Shown here one piece after another: positions 6,945-17,067 of a stretch of 17,217 nt of DNA. The stretch is from Alphaproteobacteria bacterium (GTDB lineage: Bacteria > Pseudomonadota > Alphaproteobacteria > Sphingomonadales > Sphingomonadaceae): NCBI GenBank assembly GCA_018830415.1, contig JAHJSJ010000187.1:1-17217 (forward strand), written 5' to 3'. The position numbers were made by a program, and so were the translations under genes. Below the pieces are notes generated by a model. The model searched no databases, was not told where the DNA came from, and was given only the letters and a program-made list of their open reading frames with translations. Positions within the stretch are counted from its first letter, which is position 1. Each line of letters opens with the position of its first letter.

Positions 6945-6979
6945 CCAAAAGGCCCGCTCCGTCGGGGGGAGCGGGCCTT
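6945..6979 (-). terminator. Strong intrinsic terminator of the M13 peptidase gene
   Basis: A perfect 12-bp stem, AAGGCCCGCTCC (6949-6960) and GGAGCGGGCCTT (6968-6979), with a 7-nt loop. On the minus strand it starts 7 nt after the peptidase stop codon and ends in a TTTT run. It should separate the peptidase transcript from uppP. Confidence 0.85.
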
Positions 6980-6986
6980 GATTACC

Positions 6987-9173
6987 TTACCAGATGCGCA
7001 CGCGCTCTTCTGGCGGCAGATACATCGCATCGCCGGGCTTCACGCCGAAGGCTTCGTACCATTCATCAAGATTGCGCACGACGCCATTGACCCGGTATTC
7101 TTCGGGGCTGTGGTTGTCGGTGCGCAGACGGGTGCGGTAGTTTTCTTCGCGCTGGGCCGAACGCCACACCTGCGCCCAGGCAAGGAAAAACCGCTGATCG
7201 CCGGTCAGCCCGTCGATCACTGGCACGTCCTTGTCTTTGGTGGCGATTTTATAGGCGCGGTAGGCGAGGCTCAACCCACCGACATCGCCGATGTTCTCGC
7301 CCAGCGTCAGGCGGCCATTGACGCAGGTGGTGCCATTATCGAGCGGGCAGAAGCCGTTATATTGCGCCACCAACCGATCACCCAACGCATCAAACGCCTT
7401 GCGGTCATCATCGGTCCACCAGTTGCGCAGCATCCCGGTGGCGTCCGACTTCGACCCTTGATCGTCAAACCCGTGGCCGATTTCATGCCCGATCACGCCG
7501 CCAATCGCGCCGTAATTGACCGCGATATCATTGCTCAGCGCAAAGAACGGCTGTTGCAGGATGGCGGCGGGGAACACGATTTCGTTCTTGGTCGGGTTGT
7601 AATAGGCATTCACCGTCTGCGGCAGCATGAACCATTCGGTGCGGTCAATCGGCTGGCCCAGTTTGGCCACGTTATCGGCCATTTGCCACTTGGCCGATGC
7701 CATGCGGTTGGCAATCGGATCGCCCGGTATGATGGCGAGGCCTTCGTAGGTTTCAAGATTGGGGCGATAGCCGATCTTGGGATCGAAACTGTCCAGCTTG
7801 GCGCGCGCCTGAACCTTGGTCTCTTCGCTCATCCAGTCGATGTCTGCGATGGAATCGCGCAGCGCAATCCGCAGATTGGCGACCAGTTCATCCATCGCCG
7901 CCTTGTTTTCGGGCGGGAAATAACGCGCGACATAGGATTTGCCGATCAATTCGCCGAGCAGGCTTTCGGATTCGCCAATCGCACGTTTCCAGCGTGGGCG
8001 CTGTTCGGGCGTGCCGCGCAGGGTCTTGCCGTAGAATGCAAAGCTGGCATCGTCGAACCGCTTGGGCAGCACTGCGGCGTTGCCCGACAGAAACTCCTTC
8101 GCCATCCACGCCTGCAAGGTCGCGACCGGGGTTTCGCTCAACAACGCGAACATCCCGGGCAGGCCGGTGCCGATCTTGGCGAGCGTCGCCTCATCCAGCC
8201 CCAGCGCAGCGATTTCTTTCTCGGTCGGCGGCATCATGCTGACGACGAAGCCGGGGCTTTCCGCAACCCCCATCGCCGCGATCATCGCAGCCACCGGCAC
8301 CTTGCCGCCGATCGCAGCGAGTTCTTCGGCGGTCAGCAGATTGTAGGTCAGATCGCGGTTGCGGCGCACGGTGCGATCCCATGCGACGGTGCGGGCGATG
8401 CTGTCTTCAAAGGCATAGACCGCTTCGGCGGCTGCCGCCGGATCGGCATAGCGCGCCTCACCCAGCAAGAAGGCAAGGTAGGCCTTGTAAGCGGCCTGAA
8501 TCGCGCGGCCTTTTTCGCTTTCGTCGAGGTAGTAATCGCGGTCAGGCAGGCCCAATCCGCCAAACCCGACCGAGGCGATGTGACGATCGGGCTGCTTGGC
8601 ATCCACGCCCACGCCGCCGCCCACCGGGCTGGCATAGCCCGGCTCTGCCCACAGCATCGCCAGATCATCGAGCGTTTGCGCGCCCATGATCCGGTCAAGA
8701 TACGGCTGCGCCGGGGCGAGGCCCGCGGCTTCGATCGCGTCGGTATCGAGATAAGAGTTATACGCGCCGACAATCCGCGCCTCATCCGCGCTCAGGCTCG
8801 CGGCGTCCTTTGCCAGCAGATCATCGATCAGCGCCTTGACGTCCGCCGTGCTCTTTTCGCCGAGCAGCGTGAACGCGCCCAGGCGGCTGAATTCGCGCGG
8901 GAGCGGATTGGCGTCGATCCACGGGCGGTTGACGAAGGCGAAGAAATCATCGCCCGGCTTTACATCACTCGCGAGCAGCGCCGGATCAACGCCCCATGTG
9001 CCAAAGCTCATCGTCGGCAGGGTTGAGGCCGGGGCGGGGGTGGCGGCGCTATCTTCCACCAGCAATTCAAGGCCGTCGTCGTGAACATGGGTATCGTCAT
9101 TGGCAAGCGCGGGCGCGGCGGCAAATGCCAGCGCGGCCAAGCTGACGCCAAGCAGGGCGGGTTTGTGGATCAT
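6987..9173 (-). CDS. Periplasmic M13-family zinc metallopeptidase (neprilysin/PepO-like)
   Basis: Zinc endopeptidase of the neprilysin/PepO family, which typically cuts peptides up to a few kilodaltons in an enclosed chamber. The 728-aa precursor has a Sec signal peptide (KPALLGVSLAALAFAAAPALA, likely cut after Ala24), so it is exported. A short His/Asp-rich linker (DDTHVHDDG) comes next. The N-terminal M13 domain follows at about 60-450. The catalytic domain has the substrate-binding NAYYNP (522-527), HEIGH (His563, Glu564, His567), ENIGDVGG (zinc ligand Glu626, Asp630) and the conserved C-terminal Trp728. All active-site residues are present. It lies 117 bp downstream of an ABC exporter on the same strand and ends at a strong terminator. 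Substrate unknown. Confidence 0.95.
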   Translation of the reverse strand: MIHKPALLGVSLAALAFAAAPALANDDTHVHDDGLELLVEDSAATPAPASTLPTMSFGTWGVDPALLASDVKPGDDFFAFVNRPWIDANPLPREFSRLGAFTLLGEKSTADVKALIDDLLAKDAASLSADEARIVGAYNSYLDTDAIEAAGLAPAQPYLDRIMGAQTLDDLAMLWAEPGYASPVGGGVGVDAKQPDRHIASVGFGGLGLPDRDYYLDESEKGRAIQAAYKAYLAFLLGEARYADPAAAAEAVYAFEDSIARTVAWDRTVRRNRDLTYNLLTAEELAAIGGKVPVAAMIAAMGVAESPGFVVSMMPPTEKEIAALGLDEATLAKIGTGLPGMFALLSETPVATLQAWMAKEFLSGNAAVLPKRFDDASFAFYGKTLRGTPEQRPRWKRAIGESESLLGELIGKSYVARYFPPENKAAMDELVANLRIALRDSIADIDWMSEETKVQARAKLDSFDPKIGYRPNLETYEGLAIIPGDPIANRMASAKWQMADNVAKLGQPIDRTEWFMLPQTVNAYYNPTKNEIVFPAAILQQPFFALSNDIAVNYGAIGGVIGHEIGHGFDDQGSKSDATGMLRNWWTDDDRKAFDALGDRLVAQYNGFCPLDNGTTCVNGRLTLGENIGDVGGLSLAYRAYKIATKDKDVPVIDGLTGDQRFFLAWAQVWRSAQREENYRTRLRTDNHSPEEYRVNGVVRNLDEWYEAFGVKPGDAMYLPPEERVRIW

Positions 9174-9290
9174 GTCTGGAGTCCCGAAAATTGGAGCAGG
9201 AAATCTGCCTATCCCACATTAACGCGCCGCGCAGGGAAAGGTCGCCCTTTGTCCGGCGGCTCAGGCGTTTCGTCGAAAACCGGAGGGAAA

Positions 9291-11180
<1,890 letters not shown>

Positions 11181-11360
11181 ATCCGCAGCGCTCTAGCCTT
11201 GGCTGGCGCGAATTTCACGCGCAAAAAGTGCCCCTATGACAAGCCGTGTTCACCAGATTGCCACAATTGTGCATTGCACAATAGCGCGCAAGGGGCCATC
11301 TAAAGCCCCAGGCGCCCCGGTGAGAGGCGCAGATTGTTCGCGATGACGGAGAGCCAAACG
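11181..11360. other. Divergent intergenic region between the ABC exporter and phaZ
   Basis: This 180-bp gap must hold promoters for both genes. Its clear feature is the palindrome at 11266-11282. A minor stem, GGGGC (11292-11296) and GCCCC (11305-11309), lies in the phaZ leader. I could not place convincing -35/-10 boxes. Confidence 0.5.
11266..11282. promoter_or_regulatory. Palindromic operator candidate upstream of phaZ
   Basis: ATTGTGCA-T-TGCACAAT is a perfect 8-bp inverted repeat around one central base, 78 bp before the phaZ start and 85 bp before the ABC exporter start. Its core is GTGC-N3-GCAC. PhaR repressors of PHB metabolism in Paracoccus and Rhodobacter are reported to bind TGC-rich sites with CTGC-N3-GCAG-like symmetry, so PhaR is a reasonable candidate. 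Regulator identity is inferred. The A/T-rich, protein-site-like symmetry argues against a terminator. Confidence 0.55.
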
Positions 11361-12599
11361 ATGCTTTACCACGCCTATGAGCTTCAACGCAGCTGGATGA
11401 ACAGCGCCAGCGCGCTGGCCTCGATCAGCGTCGGCGTGCTTTCCAATCCGGCCAATCCGTTCGGCTATATCGGCATGGGGCCGATGGCCGCCAATGCGCT
11501 TGACGTGTTTGCCCACGCCACCGCACATTATGGCAAGCCCGCTTTCGGCATCACCGAAGTCACCATCGACGGCAAATCCCACGCGGTACACGAGAGTACC
11601 GCGATCAAGCGCCCGTTCGGCGATCTGCTGCGCTTTACGGTCGAAGGCGCGCCCGCTGACCGCCCGCGCCTGCTGATCGTCGCACCGATGAGCGGGCACT
11701 ACGCCACGCTGCTACGCGGCACGGTCGAACGGATGCTCGAAAGCTGCGAAGTGTTCATCACCGATTGGGCCGATGCCAAGATGGTGCCGCAAAGCGCCGG
11801 GCAGTTCGATCTGGATGAATATATCGACTATCTGATCGAATTTGCCGAGCATATCCATGATCAAGCAGGAGGCCAACGCATCCACATGATGGCGGTGTGC
11901 CAGCCATCGGTTCCGGCCTTTGCTGCGACCGCGCTGCTGAACCTGCATAAATCGCCCGCGACGCCTGCAACGCTGACGATGATGGGCGGGCCGATCGATA
12001 CCCGCGAGTGCCCCACCGTGGTCAACAACATGGCGATGCAGCGCCCGATCGAATGGTTCCGCCAATCGGTGATCGCCACTGTGCCGATGAAATATCCCGG
12101 CAGCGGGCGGCGGGTCTATCCCGGCTTCATGCAGCTATCGGCGTTCATGAGCATGAACCTGCGCAGCCACATGATGAGCCACTATGAGATGTTCAAACAC
12201 CTCACCGCTGGTGACGAGGCGAGCGCGCAGGCGACCAAGGATTTCTACGACGAATACCGTTCTGTGTGCGACATGACGGCGGAGTTTTATCTCCAGACGG
12301 TCGAAGAAGTGTTTCAGAAGCACTCGATCCCCAAGGGCGAATTCCGCCACAAGGGCGAATTGGTCGATATCACCCAGATCACCGACACCGCGCTGCTGGC
12401 GATCGAGGGTGAGCGCGACGATATTTCAGGGATCGGCCAGACCAAGGCTGCGCTGAAGCTGACCCCCAACCTGCCCGACGATAAAAAGCGGTATTACATG
12501 GCCGAAGGCGCAGGCCATTACGGCATCTTCAACGGCAGCCGCTGGCGCACCAAGGTCGCCCCCGTGGTCGAAGAATGGATCGCCGCGCACAAAGGGTAA
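11361..12599 (+). CDS. phaZ: Intracellular poly(3-hydroxybutyrate) depolymerase
   Basis: Mobilises stored PHB granules in the cytoplasm. The 412-aa protein belongs to the PhaZ family related to Ralstonia PhaZa1, in which a cysteine replaces the usual lipase serine. The nucleophile motif is AVCQPSVP with Cys180. Likely partners are Asp353 or Asp354 in GERDDISG and His386 in GAGHYGIF, consistent with the Cys-Asp-His triad of that family. There is no signal peptide. The ATG at 11361 is chosen because GGAGAG lies 7 nt upstream and the start MLYHAYELQRSW is family-typical; the in-frame ATG at 11343 and TTG at 11334 lack such a site. It is divergent from the ABC exporter, with a palindromic operator candidate upstream. 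No phaC, phaR or phasin gene is in the window. Confidence 0.94.
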   Translation: MLYHAYELQRSWMNSASALASISVGVLSNPANPFGYIGMGPMAANALDVFAHATAHYGKPAFGITEVTIDGKSHAVHESTAIKRPFGDLLRFTVEGAPADRPRLLIVAPMSGHYATLLRGTVERMLESCEVFITDWADAKMVPQSAGQFDLDEYIDYLIEFAEHIHDQAGGQRIHMMAVCQPSVPAFAATALLNLHKSPATPATLTMMGGPIDTRECPTVVNNMAMQRPIEWFRQSVIATVPMKYPGSGRRVYPGFMQLSAFMSMNLRSHMMSHYEMFKHLTAGDEASAQATKDFYDEYRSVCDMTAEFYLQTVEEVFQKHSIPKGEFRHKGELVDITQITDTALLAIEGERDDISGIGQTKAALKLTPNLPDDKKRYYMAEGAGHYGIFNGSRWRTKVAPVVEEWIAAHKG

Positions 12600-12609
12600 C
12601 GGTTGGGGG

Positions 12610-12711
12610 TACGGCAGCGGCAGTTTGGCGGGCGTTGCCCATATTGACCACCGCACCGGGTCGCAGTTCGGGCATCAGCACCTGCGCCACGTAGGCTTCA
12701 AACCCGTCGTC
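12610..12711 (-). pseudogene. Decayed transposase fragment, IS630-like
   Basis: The minus strand in this gap can be read as DDGFEAYVAQVLMPELRPG, then AVVNMGN and a later AAAV. IS630-family transposases carry a segment of the form FEAYVxQVLxPxLRPGxxVVMDN...HKxxAV that includes the second Asp of the DDE triad. Here that Asp is Gly and about one codon is missing before AAAV. No start codon, no rest of the transposase and no terminal repeats are seen. It overlaps the last codons of cusA in another frame, so it probably marks an old insertion at the 3' end of the copper operon. The match is from memory of the family and rests on about 25 residues. Confidence 0.55.
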
Positions 12712-15700
12712 TTGGCCCGCGCCGCCGCATCAGCAGATAGGCGGCGGGCAGGACGAACATCGACAGCAGCGGCGCGGTGATCATCCCGCCAATCATTGGC
12801 GCGGCGATGCGGCTCATCACTTCTGAACCTGCGCCGGTGCCGATCAGCACCGGCAGCAGCCCCGCCAGGATCGTCGCCACCGTCATCGCCTTGGGTCGCA
12901 CCCGCAGCAGCGCCCCTTCGCGGATCGCCGCCGTCACCGCTTCTGCATCCGGATCGTCCCCGTGCCGGGCCAGCGCGGATTTGAGATAGATCATCATCAC
13001 CACGCCAAATTCCGCCGAAACCCCGGCCAGCGCGATGAACCCCACGGCGGTCGCCACCGACTGGTTATAGCCGAGCAAATAAAGCAGCCAGAACCCGCCG
13101 GTCAGCGCAAACGGCAGCGTGGCCATGATCAGCAGCGCCTCATCCAGCCGCCGGAAGATCAGGTAGAGCAGCAGGAAAATGATTCCCAGCGTCGCCGGAA
13201 CCACGATTTGCAGCCGTTCATAGGCGCGTTCCATATATTGGAACTGCCCGGCATAGGACAGGCTGACCCCCGGAGGCAGGGTGACATCGCGTGCCACCGC
13301 TTGCTGGATATCGGCCACCACCGCGGCCAGATCGCGCCCGCGCGCATCGACATAGACATAGCTGGTCGGCCGCCCCTGTTCGCTTTTCAGCATCGGCGGC
13401 CCATCGCTCACCGCGATGCGGGCGAGAGTGCCCAGCGTGATCTGCCCGCCGGCAGTCGTCAGCAGCGGCAGGCTGCGCAATTCGTCCACGCTATCGCGGA
13501 TTTCGCGCGGATAGCGGACATTGATCGGATAGCGCGCCACGCCTTCGACCGTGCGGCCGATATTCGCCCCGCCGATGGCGCCCGCCACGATCTGCTGCAC
13601 ATCGGCGATGTTGAGGCCGTAACGCGCCGCCGCCACCCGGTCGATGGTAACGTCGATATAGCGCCCTCCCGTCAGCCGTTCTGCCAGCGCCGAACTGACG
13701 CCGGGCACCCGCCGCGCCACACGCTCAACCTCAACGGCGGTTCGTTCGAGTTGCGCCAGATCCTCTCCCGACAGCTTGATGCCAATCGGGCTTTTGATCC
13801 CGGTCGCCAGCATGTCGATGCGGTTGCGGATGGGCGGCACCCAGACATTGGCAAGGCCGGGCACCTGCACAGCGCGGTCAAGCTCTTCAAGCAGCTTGTC
13901 AGGCGTCATCCCGGCGCGCCACTGATCGCGCGGTTTGAACTGGATGGTGGTTTCAAACATCGTCAGCGGGGCAGGGTCGGTGGCAGTATCGGCGCGGCCC
14001 GCCTTGCCGAACACGGTGGCGACTTCGGGCACGGATTTGATCATCCGGTCGGTGCGTTGAAGCAAGGCTGAGGCTTGCGCAGGTGACAGGCCGGGCAAGG
14101 CGGTCGGCATATAGAGCAGATCGCCTTCATCCATCGGCGGCAGAAATTCGCCGCCCAGCCGCGATAGGGGCACCAGCGTGGTCGCAAACACCACTGCGGC
14201 GATCACCAGCGCCGCTTTGGGCCGCTGCATCACCCAATCGAGGCCGGGGCGATAGGCCCGGGTCAGCGTGCGGTTGAGGATGTTGCTGTCTTCGCGCGGG
14301 ATCTTGCCGCGCACCAGCCAGCCGATCAGCACCGGCACCAGCGTGATCGAAAGGATCGCGGCAGCCGCCATCGCATAGGTTTTGGTAAAGGCCAGCGGCG
14401 CGAACAGCCGCCCCTCCTGCGCCTGAAGGGTGAATACCGGAATGAACGATAGGGTAATGATCAGCAGGCTGAAGAACAGCGCCGGGCCAACCTCGCGCGA
14501 CGCTGCGGCGACGATCCGCCACCGCTCCTCGCCCGAAATGGCGGTATCGGGGCGTTCGTCCATCCGGTGTTCGATATGCTTGTGCACGTTTTCGATCATC
14601 ACGATGGCGGCATCCACCATCGCGCCAATCGCAATCGCGATGCCGCCCAGCGACATGATATTCGCGCTTACCCCCTGAAAGCGCATGATCAGAAACGCCG
14701 CCAGCACGCCCAATGGCAGGGTCAGTATCACAACCAGCGCCGATCGCGCGTGCCACAGGAACAGCGCGCAGATAATGCCGACGATGATGAATTCGGCGAT
14801 CAGTTTGTGCGTCAGATTGCGGACCGAGGCATCGATCAGGTGCGAACGATCATAGGTGGTGACCACCTCGACACCGTCCGGCAGGCTGGCGCGCAATTGA
14901 TCGAGCCGCGCCTCGACTGCGGTAATTGCAGTGCGCACATCGGCACCCTGACGCAGCACAATGATGCCGCCGGCCACCTCGCCTTCGCCGTTCAATTCGG
15001 CAATCCCGCGCCGCAGCTCCGGCCCCAGTTGGATATGCGCCACATCGCCCAGCGTCACCGGCACGCCGCCCGGCGCGGTGCGCAGCGCAATCTGGCGGAA
15101 ATCGTCAAGATTGGCGAGATAGCCCGAGGCGCGAACCATATATTCGGCCTCGCCCAGTTCCACCACCGAACCGCCGGTTTCCTGATTGGCGGCCTGCACC
15201 GCGCTGACGACTTCGGCATGCGTCACGCCGAGCGAGGCCATGCGATAGGGATCGAGCACGATCTGATATTGCCTGACCATCCCGCCCACGCTGGCGACTT
15301 CGGCCACGCCGGGGATGGTTTGCAGTTCATAACGCAGGAACCAGTCCTGAATGCTGCGCAACCCCGCCAGATCGTGCCCGCCGCTGCGGTCGACCAGCGC
15401 ATATTCGTAAATCCAGCCCACCCCGGTGGCATCGGGGCCAAGCTGCGGCGACACCCCGGCGGGCAGATCGCCCTGCGCCTGGCTGAGATATTCCAGCACC
15501 CGGCTGCGCGCCCAGTAAAGGTCAGTCCCGTCTTCAAAGATCACATAAACGAAGCTGTCGCCAAACATCGAATAGCCGCGCACGGTTTCCACGCCGGGAA
15601 CCGAAAGCAGGGTGGTCGACAGCGGGTAAGTGACCTGGTCTTCGACGATTTGCGGGGCTTGCCCGGCGAAATTGGTCCGCACGACCACCTGCACATCGGA

Positions 15701-15826
15701 CAGATCGGGCAGCGCATCGACAGGTGTGGTGCGCACCGCCCACAGTCCGGCCAGCGTCAGCGCGATCGCCGCGAGCACGATGAATACCCGGCCCGCAATC
15801 GCGCCGTCAATGATCCGCGCGATCAC
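12698..15826 (-). CDS. cusA: Cu(I)/Ag(I) RND efflux pump, inner-membrane subunit CusA
   Basis: Proton-driven RND pump that moves Cu(I) or Ag(I) out through the CusBC channel. The 1042-aa protein has the usual 12-helix RND plan with two large periplasmic loops. The three methionines of the E. coli CusA metal site are present at identical numbers: Met573 (LLYMPTALPG), Met623 (PLTMFETT) and Met672 (RIDMLATG). Also kept are Asp405 and Glu939 of the proton relay and Glu567, Asp617, Glu625, Arg669 and Lys678 along the metal path; the relay lysine is probably Lys979. This separates it from CzcA-type Zn/Co pumps. It starts with GTG (15824-15826), overlapping the cusB stop by 4 nt, so translation is likely coupled. 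Its last codons and TGA overlap a transposase relic, so the C-terminus (GPRRRV) may not be original. Confidence 0.95.
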   Translation of the reverse strand: MIARIIDGAIAGRVFIVLAAIALTLAGLWAVRTTPVDALPDLSDVQVVVRTNFAGQAPQIVEDQVTYPLSTTLLSVPGVETVRGYSMFGDSFVYVIFEDGTDLYWARSRVLEYLSQAQGDLPAGVSPQLGPDATGVGWIYEYALVDRSGGHDLAGLRSIQDWFLRYELQTIPGVAEVASVGGMVRQYQIVLDPYRMASLGVTHAEVVSAVQAANQETGGSVVELGEAEYMVRASGYLANLDDFRQIALRTAPGGVPVTLGDVAHIQLGPELRRGIAELNGEGEVAGGIIVLRQGADVRTAITAVEARLDQLRASLPDGVEVVTTYDRSHLIDASVRNLTHKLIAEFIIVGIICALFLWHARSALVVILTLPLGVLAAFLIMRFQGVSANIMSLGGIAIAIGAMVDAAIVMIENVHKHIEHRMDERPDTAISGEERWRIVAAASREVGPALFFSLLIITLSFIPVFTLQAQEGRLFAPLAFTKTYAMAAAAILSITLVPVLIGWLVRGKIPREDSNILNRTLTRAYRPGLDWVMQRPKAALVIAAVVFATTLVPLSRLGGEFLPPMDEGDLLYMPTALPGLSPAQASALLQRTDRMIKSVPEVATVFGKAGRADTATDPAPLTMFETTIQFKPRDQWRAGMTPDKLLEELDRAVQVPGLANVWVPPIRNRIDMLATGIKSPIGIKLSGEDLAQLERTAVEVERVARRVPGVSSALAERLTGGRYIDVTIDRVAAARYGLNIADVQQIVAGAIGGANIGRTVEGVARYPINVRYPREIRDSVDELRSLPLLTTAGGQITLGTLARIAVSDGPPMLKSEQGRPTSYVYVDARGRDLAAVVADIQQAVARDVTLPPGVSLSYAGQFQYMERAYERLQIVVPATLGIIFLLLYLIFRRLDEALLIMATLPFALTGGFWLLYLLGYNQSVATAVGFIALAGVSAEFGVVMMIYLKSALARHGDDPDAEAVTAAIREGALLRVRPKAMTVATILAGLLPVLIGTGAGSEVMSRIAAPMIGGMITAPLLSMFVLPAAYLLMRRRGPRRRV

Positions 15827-17067
15827 TTGTTTGCCCCTTCAGCGATGGGCCGCACCTTTATGCCCGAAAGGCTGGCTTCGGAATCGAGCAGGAACTGGCC
15901 CGACACCACCACCTGTTCGCCTGCCGCCAGTCCGGCGAGCACTTCGATCTGGCCATTGGCCTCGCGCCCGATGCGTATTTCGGCGGGCAGAAACCCGCCT
16001 TTGCCCTGCGCCAGCATCACCAGATTGCGCCGTCCGGTGCGGATTACCGCCTCTGCCGGGATCAACAGCGCGTCGCGCGGTTCGGGTGACAGGGTGACTT
16101 GCGCGAACATACCGGGCCGCAGCCGCAGGCCGGGATTGGGCAATTCGGCACGCACGGTCAGCGTCCGGCTGTCCGCCTGCGCGCTCGGCAGGATCGCGGT
16201 GATCCTGCCAGAGAACAGCTCACCGGGATAGGCCGTCAGCGCGGCCCGCACGGTCTGGCCGATGCTGATGTCGCCCGCCTGACTTTCAGGCACGGCGGCC
16301 TCCAGCCATACGGGGTTGAGCGCGGTGATTTCGGCCAAGGTCTGCCCGCTCACCACGCTCATCCCGCGTCGCACCGCCAGCATGGTGATCGCGCCCGAAC
16401 TGGGTGCGGCGATGGTGATGACCGACTGCGGCTTTCCGCTGCGGGCAACCGCGGCAATCATGCTGTCGGGCATTCCCAGCAGGCGCAACCGATCCCGCGC
16501 GGCGCGGGTCAGCGCACCGTCGCCGGTGGCGGCGACGGCGAGATATTCAGCCTGCGCCCCGCCCCATTCGGGGATCAGCAGATCGACCAGCGGCGTGCCT
16601 GCTGCCACCACATCATCGGGCGCATGGCCATAGGTGCGCTGGACAAACCCGCCCGAACGCGGCTGCACAATCGACACCTCGCGCGCATTATAGGCGATGC
16701 TGCCGGTGACGGTGGTTTCGGTATCGAGCGCGCCCATCGCGGCCTCAGCCGTGCGGATGCCGAGGTTTTGCACTAGCGCCGGATCAATGCTGACCCCGGC
16801 CTGCGCGGCTTCTTCGCCCGCACATTTGGGCACCAGTTGCATATCCATGAACGGAGATTTACCGGGCTTGTCGAACTGCTGGCCGGGCACCATTGGGTCA
16901 TACCAATAGAGCACCTCGCATTCCGCCTGCGTGTCGCCACCTGCGGTATCGGCAGCGCCGCCAAGCATCGACAGGCCATATCCCGCCGCGCCGCTGATCA
17001 GCGCCAGCACGACGCCGCCAGCAAGCATCCGTTGGCGAGCCGACAGATTGTTCCAACCACTGCTCAT
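15823..17067 (-). CDS. cusB: Cu(I)/Ag(I) efflux periplasmic adaptor CusB
   Basis: Membrane-fusion protein that joins CusA to the outer-membrane channel and delivers metal to CusA. The 414-aa protein has an N-terminal anchor or signal segment (about 13-35). A heavy-metal-binding stretch, YWYDPMVPGQQFDKPGKSPF followed by MDMQLVP, spans 54-80. Met59, Met74 and Met76 have the same spacing (15 and 2) as the metal-binding methionines 21, 36 and 38 of mature E. coli CusB. Cysteines 50 and 82 bracket this segment. Lipoyl-like, beta-barrel and membrane-proximal domains follow. The ATG at 17065-17067 has GGGGAG 8 nt upstream. The start overlaps the upstream gene's stop by 4 nt (ATGA), and the end overlaps cusA by 4 nt (GTGA). 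No cusF-like metallochaperone gene lies between these genes. Confidence 0.95.
   Translation of the reverse strand: MSSGWNNLSARQRMLAGGVVLALISGAAGYGLSMLGGAADTAGGDTQAECEVLYWYDPMVPGQQFDKPGKSPFMDMQLVPKCAGEEAAQAGVSIDPALVQNLGIRTAEAAMGALDTETTVTGSIAYNAREVSIVQPRSGGFVQRTYGHAPDDVVAAGTPLVDLLIPEWGGAQAEYLAVAATGDGALTRAARDRLRLLGMPDSMIAAVARSGKPQSVITIAAPSSGAITMLAVRRGMSVVSGQTLAEITALNPVWLEAAVPESQAGDISIGQTVRAALTAYPGELFSGRITAILPSAQADSRTLTVRAELPNPGLRLRPGMFAQVTLSPEPRDALLIPAEAVIRTGRRNLVMLAQGKGGFLPAEIRIGREANGQIEVLAGLAAGEQVVVSGQFLLDSEASLSGIKVRPIAEGANK

Noticed and set aside
6678..9026. A 782-codon open frame on the plus strand
   Set aside because: It lies antisense to uppP and the M13 peptidase, whose motifs are complete. 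Long antisense frames are expected in GC-rich DNA, and its translation is Arg/His/Gly-rich with no domain.
11334..11360. Upstream starts for phaZ (TTG at 11334, ATG at 11343)
   Set aside because: The only good Shine-Dalgarno (GGAGAG) is placed for the ATG at 11361, and that start matches the family N-terminus.
14567..16231. A 554-codon open frame on the plus strand, and another at 12962-14071
   Set aside because: Both are antisense to cusA/cusB, are rich in Arg, His and Gln, and have no recognisable motif.
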